Below are positions 11,801-21,461 of a DNA stretch of 64,000 nt, piece after piece (the first letter of the stretch is position 1; each line of letters begins with the position of its first letter). This DNA is from Nipponacmea schrenckii (Eukaryota; Mollusca; Gastropoda; Lottiidae). The stretch covers positions 9,920,001 to 9,984,000 of the forward strand of contig JAUJPP010000012.1 of NCBI GenBank assembly GCA_030562195.1, written 5' to 3'. The position numbers and the translations under genes are program-made. Below the pieces are notes generated by a model. That model saw only the letters and a program-made list of their open reading frames with translations. It ran no database searches and was not told the DNA's origin.

Positions 11801-14800
11801 ATGTTGTCGGACTTGTATTAGGAGATGTTATAGGACTGGTAGTAGGAGACGTGTTTGGGCTAGTGCTAGGAGACGTGTTTGGGCTAGTAATAGGAGATGT
11901 TGTCGGACTTGTATTAGGAGATGTTATAGGACTGCCAGTAGGGGACGTGTTTGGGCTAGTAATAGGGAGATTTTTAAATTTTGGACTAGGGAGTAGGAGA
12001 TGTTATAGGACTGGTAGTAGGAGACGTGCTTGGGCTAGTATTAGGAGATGTTGAAGGACTAGTGTTAGGAGATGTTATAGGACTGGTAGTAGGAGACGTG
12101 CTTGGGCTAGTGTTAGGAGATGTTGAAGGACTGGTGTTAGGAGATGTTATAGGACTGGTAGTAGGAGACGTGTTTGGGCTAGTAATAGGAGATCTTGTCG
12201 GACTTGTATTAGGAGATGTTACAGGACTGGTAGTAGGAGATGTTATAGGACTGGTAGTAGGAGACGTGTTTGGGCTAGTATTAGGAGATGTTACAGGACT
12301 GGTAGTAGGAGACGTGTTTGGGCTAGTGCTAGGAGATGTTATCGGACTAGTTGTAGGAGATGTTGAAGGACTAGTGTTAGGAGATGTTATAGGACTGGTA
12401 GTAGGAGACGTGTTTGGGCTAGTATTAGGAGATGTTACAGGACTGGTAGTAGGAGACGTGTTTGGGCTAGTGTTAGGAGATGTTATAGGACTGGTAGTAG
12501 GAGACGTGCTTGGGCTAGTGTTAGGAGATGTTGAAGGACTGGTGTTAGGAGATGTAATAGGACTGGTAGTAGGAGACGTGCTTTTGGGGTAGTAATAGGA
12601 GATGTTGTCGGACTTGTATTAGGAGATGTTAAAAAGGGACTTTTGGGTATTAGGAGATGTTATAGGACTGGTAGAAGGAGACGTGCTTGGGCTAGTGTTA
12701 GGAGATGTTGAAGGACTAGTGTTAGGAGATGTTACAGGACTGGTAGTAGGAGACGTGTTTGGGCTAGTAATAGGAGATGTTGTCGGACTTGTATTAGGAG
12801 ATGTTATAGGACTGGTAGTAGGAGACGTGTTTGGGCTAGTAATAGGAGATGTTGTCGGACTTGTATTAGGAGATGTTACAGGACTGGTAGTAGGAGATGT
12901 TATAGGACTGGTAGAAGGAGACGTGCTTGGGCTAGTAATAGGAGATGTTGTCGGACTTGTATTAGGAGATGTTATAGGACTGGTAGTAGGAGACGTGTTT
13001 GGGCTAGTAATAGGAGATGTTGTCGGACTTGTATTAGGAGATGTTATAGGACTGGTAGTAGGAGACGTGCTTGGGCTAGTGTTAGGAGATGTTGAAGGAC
13101 TAGTGTTAGGAGATGTTATAGGACTGGTAGTAGGAGACGTGTTTGGGCTAGTGCTAGGAGATGTTATCGGACTAGTAATAGGAGATGTTATAGGACTGGT
13201 AGAAGGAGACGTGCTTGGGCTAGTGTTAGGAGATGTTGAAGGACTAGTATTAGGAGATGTTACAGGACTGGTAATAGGAGATGTTGTGGGACTAGTAGTA
13301 GGAGATGTTATAGGACTGGTAGTAGGAGACGTGTTTGGGCTAGTGTTGGGAGATGTTGAAGGACTGGTAGTAGGAGATGTTACAGGACTGATAGTAGGAG
13401 ATGTTGTAGGACTAGTATTAGGAGATGTTATAGGACTGGTAGTGGGAGAGGTGTTTGGGCTAGTAATAGGAGATGTTGTCGGACTTGTATTAGGAGATGT
13501 TATAGGACTGGTTGTGAGACTGTTTGGTAGGTAGGAGACGTGTTGGGCTAGTGTTAGGAGATGTTGAAGGACTAGTATTAGGAGATGTTATAGGACTGGT
13601 AGTAGGAGACGTGTTTGGGCTAGTAATAGGAGATGTTGTCGGACTTGTATTAGGAGATGTTACAGGACTGGTAGTAGGAGATGTTATAGGACTGGTAGAA
13701 GGAGACGTGCTTGGGCTAGTAATAGGAGATGTTGTCGGACTTGTATTAGGAGATGTTATAGGACTGGTAGTAGGAGACGTGTTTGGGCTAGTAATAGGAG
13801 ATGTTGTCGGACTTGTATTAGGAGATGTTATAGGACTGGTAGTAGGAGACGTGCTTGGGCTAGTGTTAGGAGATGTTATAGGACTGGTAGTAGGAGACGT
13901 GTTTGGGCTAGTGCTAGGAGATGTTATCGGACTAGTATTAGGAGATGTTATAGGACTGGTAGTAGGAGACGTGTTTGGGCTAGTGTTGGGAGATGTTGAA
14001 GGACTGGTAGTAGGAGATGTTACAGGACTGATAGTAGGAGATGTTGTAGGACTAGTATTAGGAGATGTTATAGGACTGGTAGTGGGAGACGTGTTTGGGC
14101 TAGTAATAGGAGATGTTGTCGGACTTGTATTAGGAGATGTTATAGGACTGGTAGTGGGAGACGTGTTTGGGCTAGTGTTAGGAGACGTGTTTGGGCTAGT
14201 GTTGGGAGATGTTGAAGGACTAGTATTAGGAGATGTTATAGGACTGGTAGTAGGAGACGTGTTTGGGCTAGTGTTAGGAGACGTGTTTGGGCTAGTGTTA
14301 GGAGACGTGTTTGGGCTAGTGTTAGGAGACGTGCTTGGGCTAGTGTTAGGAGATGTTATCGGACTTGTATTAGGAGATGTTAAAGGACTGGTAGTAGGAG
14401 ACGTGTTTGGGCTAGTGTTAGGAGACGTGTTAGGGCTAGTGTTAGGAGATGTTGACGGACTATTAGTAGGAGATGTTACAGGACTGGTAGTAGGAGACGT
14501 GTTTGGGCTAGTGTTAGGAGATGTTGAAGGACTAGTATTAGGAGATGTTATAGGACTGGTAGTAGGAGACGTGTTTGGGCTAGTAATAGGAGATGTTGTT
14601 GGACTAGTATTTGGAGATGTTATAGGACTACTATTAGGAGATGTTGTTGGACTTGTATTTGGAGATGTTATAGGACTAGTAGTAGGAGACGTGTTTGGGC
14701 TAGTGTTAGGAGACGTGTTTGGGCTAGTGTTAGGAGATGTTGAAGGACTAGTATTAGGAGATGTTACAGGACTGGTAGTAGGAGACGTGTTTGGACTAGT

Positions 14801-17784
14801 AGTAGGAGATGTTACAGGACTGGTAGTAGGAGACGTGTTTGGGCTAGTGTTAGGAGATGTTGAAGGACTGGTATTAGGAGATGTTACAGGACTGGTAGTA
14901 GGAGACGTGTTAGGGCTAGTGTTAGGAGATGTTGAAGGACTAGTATTAGGAGATGTTAAGGACTAGTAGTAGGAGACGTGTTAGGGCTAGTGTTAGGAGA
15001 GTGTTATAGGAGCTAGTGTAGTAGGAGATGTTGTAGGACTAGTATTAGGAGATGTTACAGGACTGGTAGTAGGAGACGTGTTTGGACTAGTAGTAGGAGA
15101 TGTTACAGGACTGGTAGTAGGAGACGTGTTTGGGCTAGTGTTAGGAGATGTTGAAGGACTGGTATTAGGAGATGTTACAGGACTGGTAGTGGGAGACGTG
15201 TTTGGGCTAGTGTTAGGAGATGTTGAAGGACTAGTATTAGGAGACGTTACAGGACTGGTAGTAGGAGACGTGTTAGGGCTAGTGTTAGGAGATGTTGAAG
15301 GACTAGTAGTAGGAGATGTTACAGGACTGGTAGTAGGAGATGTTGTAGGACTAGTATTAGGAGATATTACAGGACTGTTTGTAGGAGAGGTGTTTGGGCT
15401 AGTGTTAGGAGATGTTGAAGGACTAGTATTAGGAGATGTTATAGGGCTGGTAGTAGGAGACGTGTTTGGGCTAGTGTTAGGCGATGTTGTCGGACTTGTA
15501 TTAGGAGATGTTATAGGACTGGTAGTAGGAGACGTGTTTGGACTAGTATTAGGAGATGTTGTTGGACTTGTATTTGGAGATGTTATAGGACTACTATTAG
15601 GTGATGTTGTAGGACTAATGATTAGAGATGTTATAGGACTAGTATTAGGTGATGTTGTAGGACTTGTTGCTGGAGATGTATTTGGACTGGTGGTAGGAGA
15701 AGTCGTTTGACTTGGGGTTGGCGATATTCCATTACTAAGTGCGAAATTAGCGATATATGTTTGTGTTCCTAAAAATAAAATTTCCCTCTTATTAGTGTTG
15801 CTTTATGTTATGATAGAATGACTCACCGTTTTTAAATAACACTGTATTCTAGTATTATATCACACGTTTTGCTATTTTTCAAGAATCAAGACATATTTTG
15901 AATGCATTGCAACTGTGGAAAGTCAATCTCTCCATTTTATACGAAGAAAAATATTTAGCACCATTTCGTTGGTTAAGCGAGAGAGTGATCGGTTATGTAT
16001 AATATGAGTATCCTACAAGATTTCATTATAACAAGATCTCGATATGTCCTGAAGAATCTTATTTCCTAGTCGGTCAAATGGATTTGCTAAACTGATAATG
16101 GTCGGTTTGCTTTAATTTAACCAAGGGGTGATAAACTAATTCTTAAGACTTTAAAAGGTAGTTTTAAAAGTTGGAACTGCTAAGTTTGACAGCTGGTTAG
16201 ATTCAATAGTCAGTTGGACAAATAACTTTCTGGTGAAAATATACAGTAACTTACTGATAGGAATAGAGTTTAACCCCTGAGAGAATAATGAACCTGAAAC
16301 TTTATAGATTTATTGAGACAAAAACAACTATCTTAAAATGGTCCAAAAATCTTTCAATCCCGACCAAAGAATAATTGTTCATAATTATCCAACATAACTT
16401 CTTAATATCTGATAAAGCTGTAAACTATAATATTATTGAACCTTATTTTAAGCATATTTCAATATTTCTATAAATAGATGTATCGAGATATTATGAAACC
16501 ACAAGTCCATTGATATACTAAGTAGCCCAGTTTCAAAAAAAATATTTCATGTTTTAAGAGGTAGAATGTGATAATACAACTGACGGAAATTTGTCACCTT
16601 GTGTAAAACATGTAAATATTGAGCATACAGTTTTTTTTTCAAAGTAGTTTTTGTTTAGTCCACCTATTTTACATTGCATTTTGATAAACATTTTAATATT
16701 AAATGAAAAGTAAACGGTCGTACATGTACTGTGATTTATACCATCAATAATATCAAAATCCCGACTTACTTGAACAAAGATTATTTGATAAATCTATATT
16801 AGTTTCATCCAATGGAAACAAATCTAAAGTTGCATCTGACACTAAATTCGACATTTCTGTTGTGTCTGATAAAAGAAAAGTTAATGCCAGCACCGGAACA
16901 CCATTCTCCTTCAATAGGCTTATTTCTTGGAGGGTAAGCTGGGGATCTGTTGAAATTCCATCCGTGATTATTACCAATAATTTTGGCAAACCACCTCTAC
17001 CGTCCGTTGTGAAAAGTTCGTTGCTGACATTCACTCCTGTAAAATCATGATCAGTTGGTTTAGTGTTTCAATATAATTAGTCATTTCTAGGATCCCAAAC
17101 GTGTACAAGATACCGCAGTTTATCATTATAAAGAACAACAGCTAGCCGTTTTGCTTATAATGACGGGTAAGAAGCAATTGCCAAGACAGCGCATTAGCCT
17201 ACTGTTGTTTGCGATTCTCAATTTAGGAGGGATTTTAAACGTGCACAACCGGTAGCACAACGGGCTTCTGTTTAATTTTTTGGTTCCGAACGACTCGATA
17301 CCTTTTCCCATGTCAGCACCTCTGACCTGCATCACTGACAACTGGAAATTGGGTTGAAAAATTCTAAAGTTAATCACGACCTTTGCTCTGATTGAAATCA
17401 ATCTAGATCATCAGGTCAGCGAGCAAGCATCTTACGCCTTGAGCCAACACAGCCCCCATTGATAAACCTTAGAAAATAATTTACATGATATTAGTTTTAG
17501 CTTACCTATATTTAAATTCGAACCTTTATAAGAAGGTTGAAAATTATCTATTGCTGTTGTCAGTTGTGCTTCATCATTTGTGAAAGAATTTACAACAGAA
17601 CTTGTTGAACTGAATGATACTAGAGCAACATAATGACCAAAAGAAGTGAAAATACTGATAGCTTGTTTAAGAAATGCTACTACTGGTGGTGCATACACTT
17701 TTATATCATTGACTACAAACAATGTACTCTCAGAATCATCAAATAACAATATAACATCACCAGTATAACCATTGTTAGTACAGT
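6455..17784 (-). CDS. Pif-like: Pif/BMSP-like shell matrix protein (vWA, TSP-repeat mucin tract, 2 chitin-binding domains, laminin G)
   Basis: Nine minus-strand exons join in phase: 17784-17506, 17036-16770, 15768-10307, 9686-9483, 9248-9165, 8822-8440, 7303-7198, 6775-6693, 6484-6455 (TAG). Every junction has GT/AG and a matching split codon. Domain order: vWA with the metal-site motif DDSES and the ITDG strand; a Thr-Ser-Pro tract of about 1,700 residues; a type-2 chitin-binding (CBM14) domain; a second CBM14; a Cys-rich mini-domain; and laminin G ending FSGSLRQFLLYRCDKD. This vWA-CBM14-LamG order is that of the Pif97 part of mollusc Pif, which binds chitin in the shell organic matrix and guides calcium-carbonate growth. 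No Pif80-like acidic tail follows. The first exon (signal peptide, phase 1) is missing. The giant exon is 5,462 nt, two bases out of frame, because of local lesions in the repeat. About 2,300 residues as laid out. Family and exon chain are well supported; both ends are less so. Confidence 0.85.
7648..8060 (+). pseudogene. Tc1/mariner transposase N-terminal relic
   Basis: Plus-strand sequence in the intron between LamG exons at 8440 and 7303, antisense to the host gene. It reads MPRLTALERERAIG from an ATG at 7648, then a stretch like the helix-turn-helix linker (RVTTARQDRQIVLDH) and, after frame breaks, CRPYFGPILTDRHRNQRLQW. These are the signature N-terminal parts of Tc1-like transposases. 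The DDE catalytic core is absent and stops and frameshifts interrupt the frame, so it is dead. GC content is higher than the flanks, as expected of an insertion. Terminal repeats were not resolved. Confidence 0.7.
9165..9248 (-). other. Cys-rich mini-exon of the Pif-like gene
   Basis: An 84-nt exon (phase 1 to 1) encodes PCSLQSSDCPAGSTFDELGC followed by TCIQN, with four cysteines in 21 residues. It lies between the second chitin-binding domain and laminin G. It looks like a small disulfide-bonded linker; I do not assign it to a named family. Confidence 0.6.
9483..9686 (-). other. Second chitin-binding (CBM14/peritrophin-A) exon
   Basis: A 204-nt exon (phase 1 to 1) encodes one complete type-2 chitin-binding domain with six cysteines: NPC, SHC, the aromatic strand SAYWYC, the CC pair in PKCCPPGDKF, and LGC. 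The pattern Y-W-Y-C followed by CPPG and a hydrophobic residue is diagnostic of peritrophin-A domains. A symmetric 1-1 exon carrying one domain fits exon shuffling. Confidence 0.8.
10000..10215 (+). repeat. 5'-truncated tRNA-derived SINE
   Basis: It matches the body of the element at 58.8-59.08 kb: CAGTGAT...CAGGTCGGAG, then TCTAGTCGTTGGATATGAC, GTGCACGTTAAAGATCCCT, AGGCTAATGCCGCTGTTCTG and CCCAAAAGGTGCAGAAAAGT, followed by an (ATTTC)n tail. The tRNA-like head is missing. It lies in the intron between the giant exon and the second chitin-binding exon, antisense to the host gene. Confidence 0.65.
10307..10535 (-). other. First chitin-binding (CBM14-like) domain, 3' end of the giant exon
   Basis: Directly after the Thr-Ser-Pro tract, in the same exon and frame, comes NIDLVSLCSTCDFTNG, then SSVFVQC, LQFCSFGTIWNSNNIACSWP and the donor at 10306. 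The C...G...N....CSWP ending is characteristic of type-2 chitin-binding domains. The domain is somewhat divergent in its first half, with five clear cysteines plus the CSTC pair. Confidence 0.7.
10545..15720 (-). repeat. Tandem 12/24-bp repeat encoding (Thr-Ser-Pro-x)n
   Basis: About 430 consecutive 12-bp units fill one exon. On the minus strand they read TSPx with x mostly N, T, I, E or V, giving a mucin-like tract rich in potential O-glycosylation sites. The DNA unit is really 24 bp: one half writes Ser-Pro as TCTCCT, the next as AGT or AGC plus CCx, in near-perfect alternation. Units are highly homogeneous, so array length probably varies between individuals. The plus strand is also open for long stretches (GDVxGLVx), but that is only the complement of this tract. 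Breaks in the pattern occur near 11,970, 12,590-12,650, 13,520 and 14,960-15,020. Confidence 0.9.
11965..12005 (-). other. Frame-breaking lesion in the TSP repeat (one of four)
   Basis: The 12-bp register is lost here (a run with TTTTTAAATTTT in the plus strand). Read on the coding strand from upstream, the frame meets TAG within the lesion. Comparable disturbances lie at 12,585-12,650 (net in frame), 13,510-13,545 (net +1, then a TAA) and 14,955-15,020 (net in frame). The repeat before and after each is intact in the TSP frame. Confidence 0.7.
15769..16769 (-). other. Intron of the Pif-like gene
   Basis: AT-rich intron between the second vWA exon (donor CAAGTAAGT at 16769) and the giant repeat exon (acceptor TTATTTTTAG at 15769). 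No repeat or RNA gene recognised inside. Confidence 0.6.
16770..17784 (-). other. von Willebrand factor A domain exons of the Pif-like gene
   Basis: Two exons (17784-17506 and 17036-16770, both phase 1 to 1). The first begins CTNNGYTGDVILLFDDSEST, with the DxSxS metal-ion-dependent adhesion site as DDSES, and continues through VALVSFSSTSS to YKGSNLNIG, where the usual MIDAS Thr position appears as Ser. The second has the core strand LPKLLVIITDGIST with the MIDAS Asp, and ends LSNNLCSR. Only one vWA domain is present, as in Pif; BMSP has several. Confidence 0.8.
17150..17455 (-). repeat. tRNA-derived SINE, minus orientation
   Basis: Read on the minus strand it starts GTTGGCTCAAGGCG (box-A-like) and continues with GTCAGTGATGCAGGTCAGAG, ATCGAGTCGTTCGGA and GTAGGCTAATGCGCTGTC, the same body as the 58.7-kb element. 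It lies in the intron separating the two vWA exons, in the same orientation as the gene. Box B is degraded. Confidence 0.6.
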
Positions 17785-18624
17785 CTGAAAGAATAGATAA
17801 TTATTATAATGACGTTGAAAACATTATATTCTTTGCACATTTATGGTCGTTGTTTTTCCCAACGTGTACAATGGTGTTTTATTGTCTACACCTGATTAGT
17901 CTAATGACCAATTTACTTTAAAAAGTGCAGAAAGTAGTCATTTCTATCTAATCGGACACATTTGCAATAAGTATGACTTTTGAAGATGAGCGAAATTCGG
18001 CATTTCAGTATAAGTTGCATCCATATTTATGCCACTTAAAAAATGATTTGCACCCCCGATTGGAAAAAGTTTTTGAAAATATGGACGTTATATTATGTGC
18101 CAGGAAGCACTTAATCATTTCAGATTTCAAAAATGTTCTTGGGAGACAATTCAGACGCCTCACGAGAGGCTTGAGGCCTATGACACTTCCACAGATTTAC
18201 ACCATTTTGAATTATTCCATTTTGAATTGGTCCCTTAATTAAACAAATTCCGGTGAGGCCGGTGCCAACTATGGCCACAACAAGACGTTATTATCGTAAA
18301 TACCATTCTGGTCTGAGGGTAAAAGACTCGGTGCTATTACCTTGAGCTACAACTCGATCAGTTGGATGTTGTAAGAGAACTATGAAAATCAGCAGCCAAC
18401 GCATTTTTCGGTGTTTTAACATTAAAGCAGTTCTATAATACAAAATATATAGATGGACCATTACATTACTATTTGCATATTCCTTCTAATAAAATCCAAT
18501 CATTCAAATACTAAAATGGTTGGTCAGGAATCGGGTAATAAAACCACACATCCCAATAGGCCTATCAAGTAAAACTTGATTACGTAACAAAACACTTTAA
18601 CATAAGTAGTTTAACGCAACATAC

Positions 18625-18646
18625 CAATCAAGCTTGAAATAACCAT
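18625..18646 (-). CDS. Very tentative first coding exon of the Pif-like gene
   Basis: ATG followed by MVISSLI and a GTATGT donor in the phase needed to join the vWA exon (giving DCTNNGYTG). Seven residues are too short for a normal signal peptide, although the upstream untranslated frame is also hydrophobic. A 34-nt phase-compatible mini-exon at about 19,018-19,051 is an alternative. The true first exon may lie elsewhere. Confidence 0.15.
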
Positions 18647-18732
18647 AAGTATAGATAAGACAGTGTTTGGCAATGATATCCAAAGTTGATGAGAAATCAC
18701 AATTTAAATCATTGTATAAAAAACAGGGAATG

Positions 18733-18784
18733 TGAGTTGGGTTAGACCGTCGTGAGACAGGTTAGGTTAGTCTTACCCTTCTGG
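18733..18784 (+). other. 28S rRNA-like fragment
   Basis: The segment GTTAGACCGTCGTGAGACAG followed by GTTAG...TCTTACCCT matches the conserved large-subunit rRNA stretch around GACCGTCGTGAGACAGGTTAG, with a small internal duplication (GGTTAG). It is about 50 bp, isolated in AT-rich DNA, and is not a functional rRNA gene. It is probably a retroposed piece or part of an rRNA-derived SINE. Confidence 0.6.
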
Positions 18785-19569
18785 TTGGGAACTCTTCATG
18801 ATTTCAAAAAACATGTAGGCCTACCGGTTTTTTTTTTTACACCTTTGATTAAAGAATCTGTTTATGTAATATTCAGCATCTTTACCAAAGTGAACCTCAG
18901 ACACTGGGAAAGGCATGGGCCTATCTGTCTAAATAGTTATTAGAGTTTCGGAAAAGAAACGGCAAGTTTCGGACTAAGAGAACCCTGTTAATGCATTAGA
19001 TTATTCGCCTGTTATACAAATAACAAAAACTTACATGATAATAAAAACTCGTTCTTCAACAAATCCTTCTGTAAGTAACAATAAGGGAGAAGTGCTCTAT
19101 TCTCTTAAGTTTTAATCCCAAACTGCATTCCAACTGACCAGTTTCTATTTTATTATAACCAGAGGTGCTATCTTTTAAAAGATAACATTTACTGTTACAT
19201 CAGAAACGATTTTCGTGAGATATATTATGTTTATTTGCTCATAACGATTAAGATAAATCGATAATCTGAACGTAGCGATCAGATTAGGTTTTTATCCCAT
19301 AGAAGGAATTCACTAAATGTAGGGTTTGACAATAAGTAAGGGTCATCATAGATCATCACATTTTAAAGTATTTACCAATAGATATTTTGAGATTTTTTTA
19401 AAACTAGACAAGTAGGCCTTTTAAAGTTATTCGATTATTTTTGGCCTAATGGACAAATAATGTTACGATGGGCCAAATGGACGATCAAATAATGTTTCAG
19501 AAAACTGTGGGTCTATTACTCGGACTACAAGCACAATATTTGATTTCGAATAACGCGTATACGAAAATA

Positions 19570-19709
19570 TAACTTCAGTGTCAGCTTTATAGATCACGTG
19601 ACTATCGCGTACGCAATATGGCCGTCGATAATGATATAAATTTACTAGACATTCAGCATATTTAATCCATTAATAGAAGTCTCTTTCTGTATATTGTTTT
19701 CTAAATCGT
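19570..19709 (+). promoter_or_regulatory. Candidate promoter and 5'UTR exon of the plus-strand zinc-finger gene
   Basis: A CpG-containing patch in AT-rich DNA holds a CACGTG E-box (19595-19600, within GATCACGTGAC), then ATATGGCCG at 19616-19624. A good splice donor (CGT|GTAAGT) follows at 19710. The zinc-finger gene's first coding exon opens with an acceptor at 21427, so a 5'UTR exon ending here is reasonable. The minus-strand paralogue has a similar pair of motifs upstream. Inference only; no TSS data. Confidence 0.3.
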
Positions 19710-20248
19710 GTAAGTTTTGAAAAATGAATATTATGCAGCAAATGACATTTGCAATGCGGTTGTATATTGATCTGAAGCTATTTAATTTCTGTACACAATC
19801 GCAACATACTCGACCATTGTTGGAACAGGGAAAATCTCAAACCTGCCCCAACATATCCACATTCTTGTGAATGTAAGTTAGTGCCTTAGCATAGGTTCCA
19901 GCAGAGGTTAATGTAGATTCGACTTGATTGATTAATATACATAGAATAATGTAGTTTTGGAGAGGAACCTTGAATATCATTTATGGCACACTGTAATATG
20001 CACACTTCCCTTTCAGAAATTTCTCACTGACCCATTTTGTCCCTTAAAATAATGTACGGTATCCAAATTTTAACTTTTTCAGTGGTTGATATTGTCTTCA
20101 ACCCAGAGAGAAACTTAGATATTAGGTAAACTTCTTGAACGTGGATGAAAAGTAGTGCGTCTATGCCTATCCAACTACTATTTTTGACAATGCTAAATGT
20201 TAAGGAGTACAGAATGGCATTTTGCCAATTATCATTTCTTAATGAATA

Positions 20249-21152
20249 CTGTAAATCACGAAATTTTTGTGTCAACTTATTATTGCGAATTTCACTAAAT
20301 TTTAATATTGCGTAAAGAAATTAATGCGAGTAAGCCTTGTTAAAAACAAAATGGCATCGTTTGAGTTACTTCCGGTTGTCTGCTTGTGAATCACAATACA
20401 AGCCCTTGGCTACCAGTCGGCATGTTTAACATCAGATTAATTTTATTCATGTGAAATCTAATCATTGATATTTTGGTTTTATTTATACCGATCATTAAAC
20501 TCATTTTTGAATTATCTGAAAACTTGTCGAATTGAATATATGTTTGTACCTGCTGGTGTACTGGGGAGTTACAACCGATGGACTTGTTAGTCAACTATGA
20601 CTATAAATTAGCATTGAAGAATGAATTCATGTCATGGTACACAAATGAAATAGCGAGAAAACCTGATGAATATGTTAACATGAAACTTTCAGTTATGAAA
20701 CCATTACATGCCAAATGGATTCTAAGTGCATTTGATAATATAAATCATAACAAGGAAATCATACTGAATGGATGGAGAAAGGCAGGTATATTAAATTCCG
20801 TAATTGGTATTGATTAGACAATCAGTCAAGATATTGAGTATTGAACTTTTTAAACTCGTGTTGACGTGAGTAGTGCTAAACTTGTGCTATTTTTTATCAT
20901 TGTCTTGTAAATGATAAACTAATTATTAACTTTATTTCTTTTATTGTTAACAGAGATAATAAAACAATTGTTATTCTTAATTGGTCTGTTTCAGTCAATT
21001 TACGCGATACCATACTTACAATATGGCCGCCCAAAGGGACGTAACTCTCCTTAAAAAATCAAGTTATTTTTGCAATATTTTAATTAATGCGACACGGCTA
21101 GGTCACATTTAACGAATAAATAAATTGATCGCAAAAATTTCATGATTTACAG
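20249..21152 (+). mobile_element. pogo/Tigger-type DNA transposon, about 0.9 kb, non-autonomous
   Basis: Terminal inverted repeats CTGTAAATCACGAAATTTTT (left) and its near-perfect complement ending ATTTCATGATTTACAG (right) are flanked by TA on both sides, the expected target duplication. Inside is a remnant transposase C-terminus. The element sits in the presumed 5'UTR intron of the zinc-finger gene. The catalytic domain is deleted, so it would need transposase from elsewhere. Confidence 0.75.
20578..20817 (+). pseudogene. pogo/Tigger transposase C-terminal remnant
   Basis: An open frame of 79 codons includes VMKPLHAKWILSAFDNI and IILNGWRKAGI, resembling the region after the DDE domain in Tigger/Jerky-like transposases (NVSVxKPxK..., then a helix ending in WxKxGI). 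The DDE core and the DNA-binding domain are missing. It lies between the terminal inverted repeats at 20249 and 21152. Confidence 0.55.
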
Positions 21153-21461
21153 TAAACAAAGTACTCCAAAACCAAATTGAAAGTCTTATATTTTATTGGA
21201 TTGATAGAAATACCGTCCAACAGAAAATTATCATTTAAGATGTGATTTTATAGTCTGAAATAAGATCATTTTCATGGAGAGTCTTGAGGAAAAATGATCA
21301 AACCTCATATTTTTTGAACCAAAAGTACCGGTATGCAAAGGCTAGATTATTTTGCTTCTTCCCTTGATCCTAGAACACTATCTTATTATTCAATTTGACC
21401 AATGATAATGATTCAATTTGTTTTCAGATAAGAATATAGTGATAAAACAAAACCTACTAGA

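Noticed and set aside
10747..15710. Five long plus-strand open frames of GDVxGLVx repeats (200-480 codons)
   Set aside because: They are the complement of the Thr-Ser-Pro coding repeat. A 12-bp unit without stops leaves several frames open. The minus-strand frame joins in phase with vWA and chitin-binding exons; the plus-strand frame has no splice or domain context.
17973..18242. 89-codon plus-strand frame near the vWA exons
   Set aside because: No domain or splice context; it lies upstream of, and antisense to, the Pif-like gene and reads like chance.
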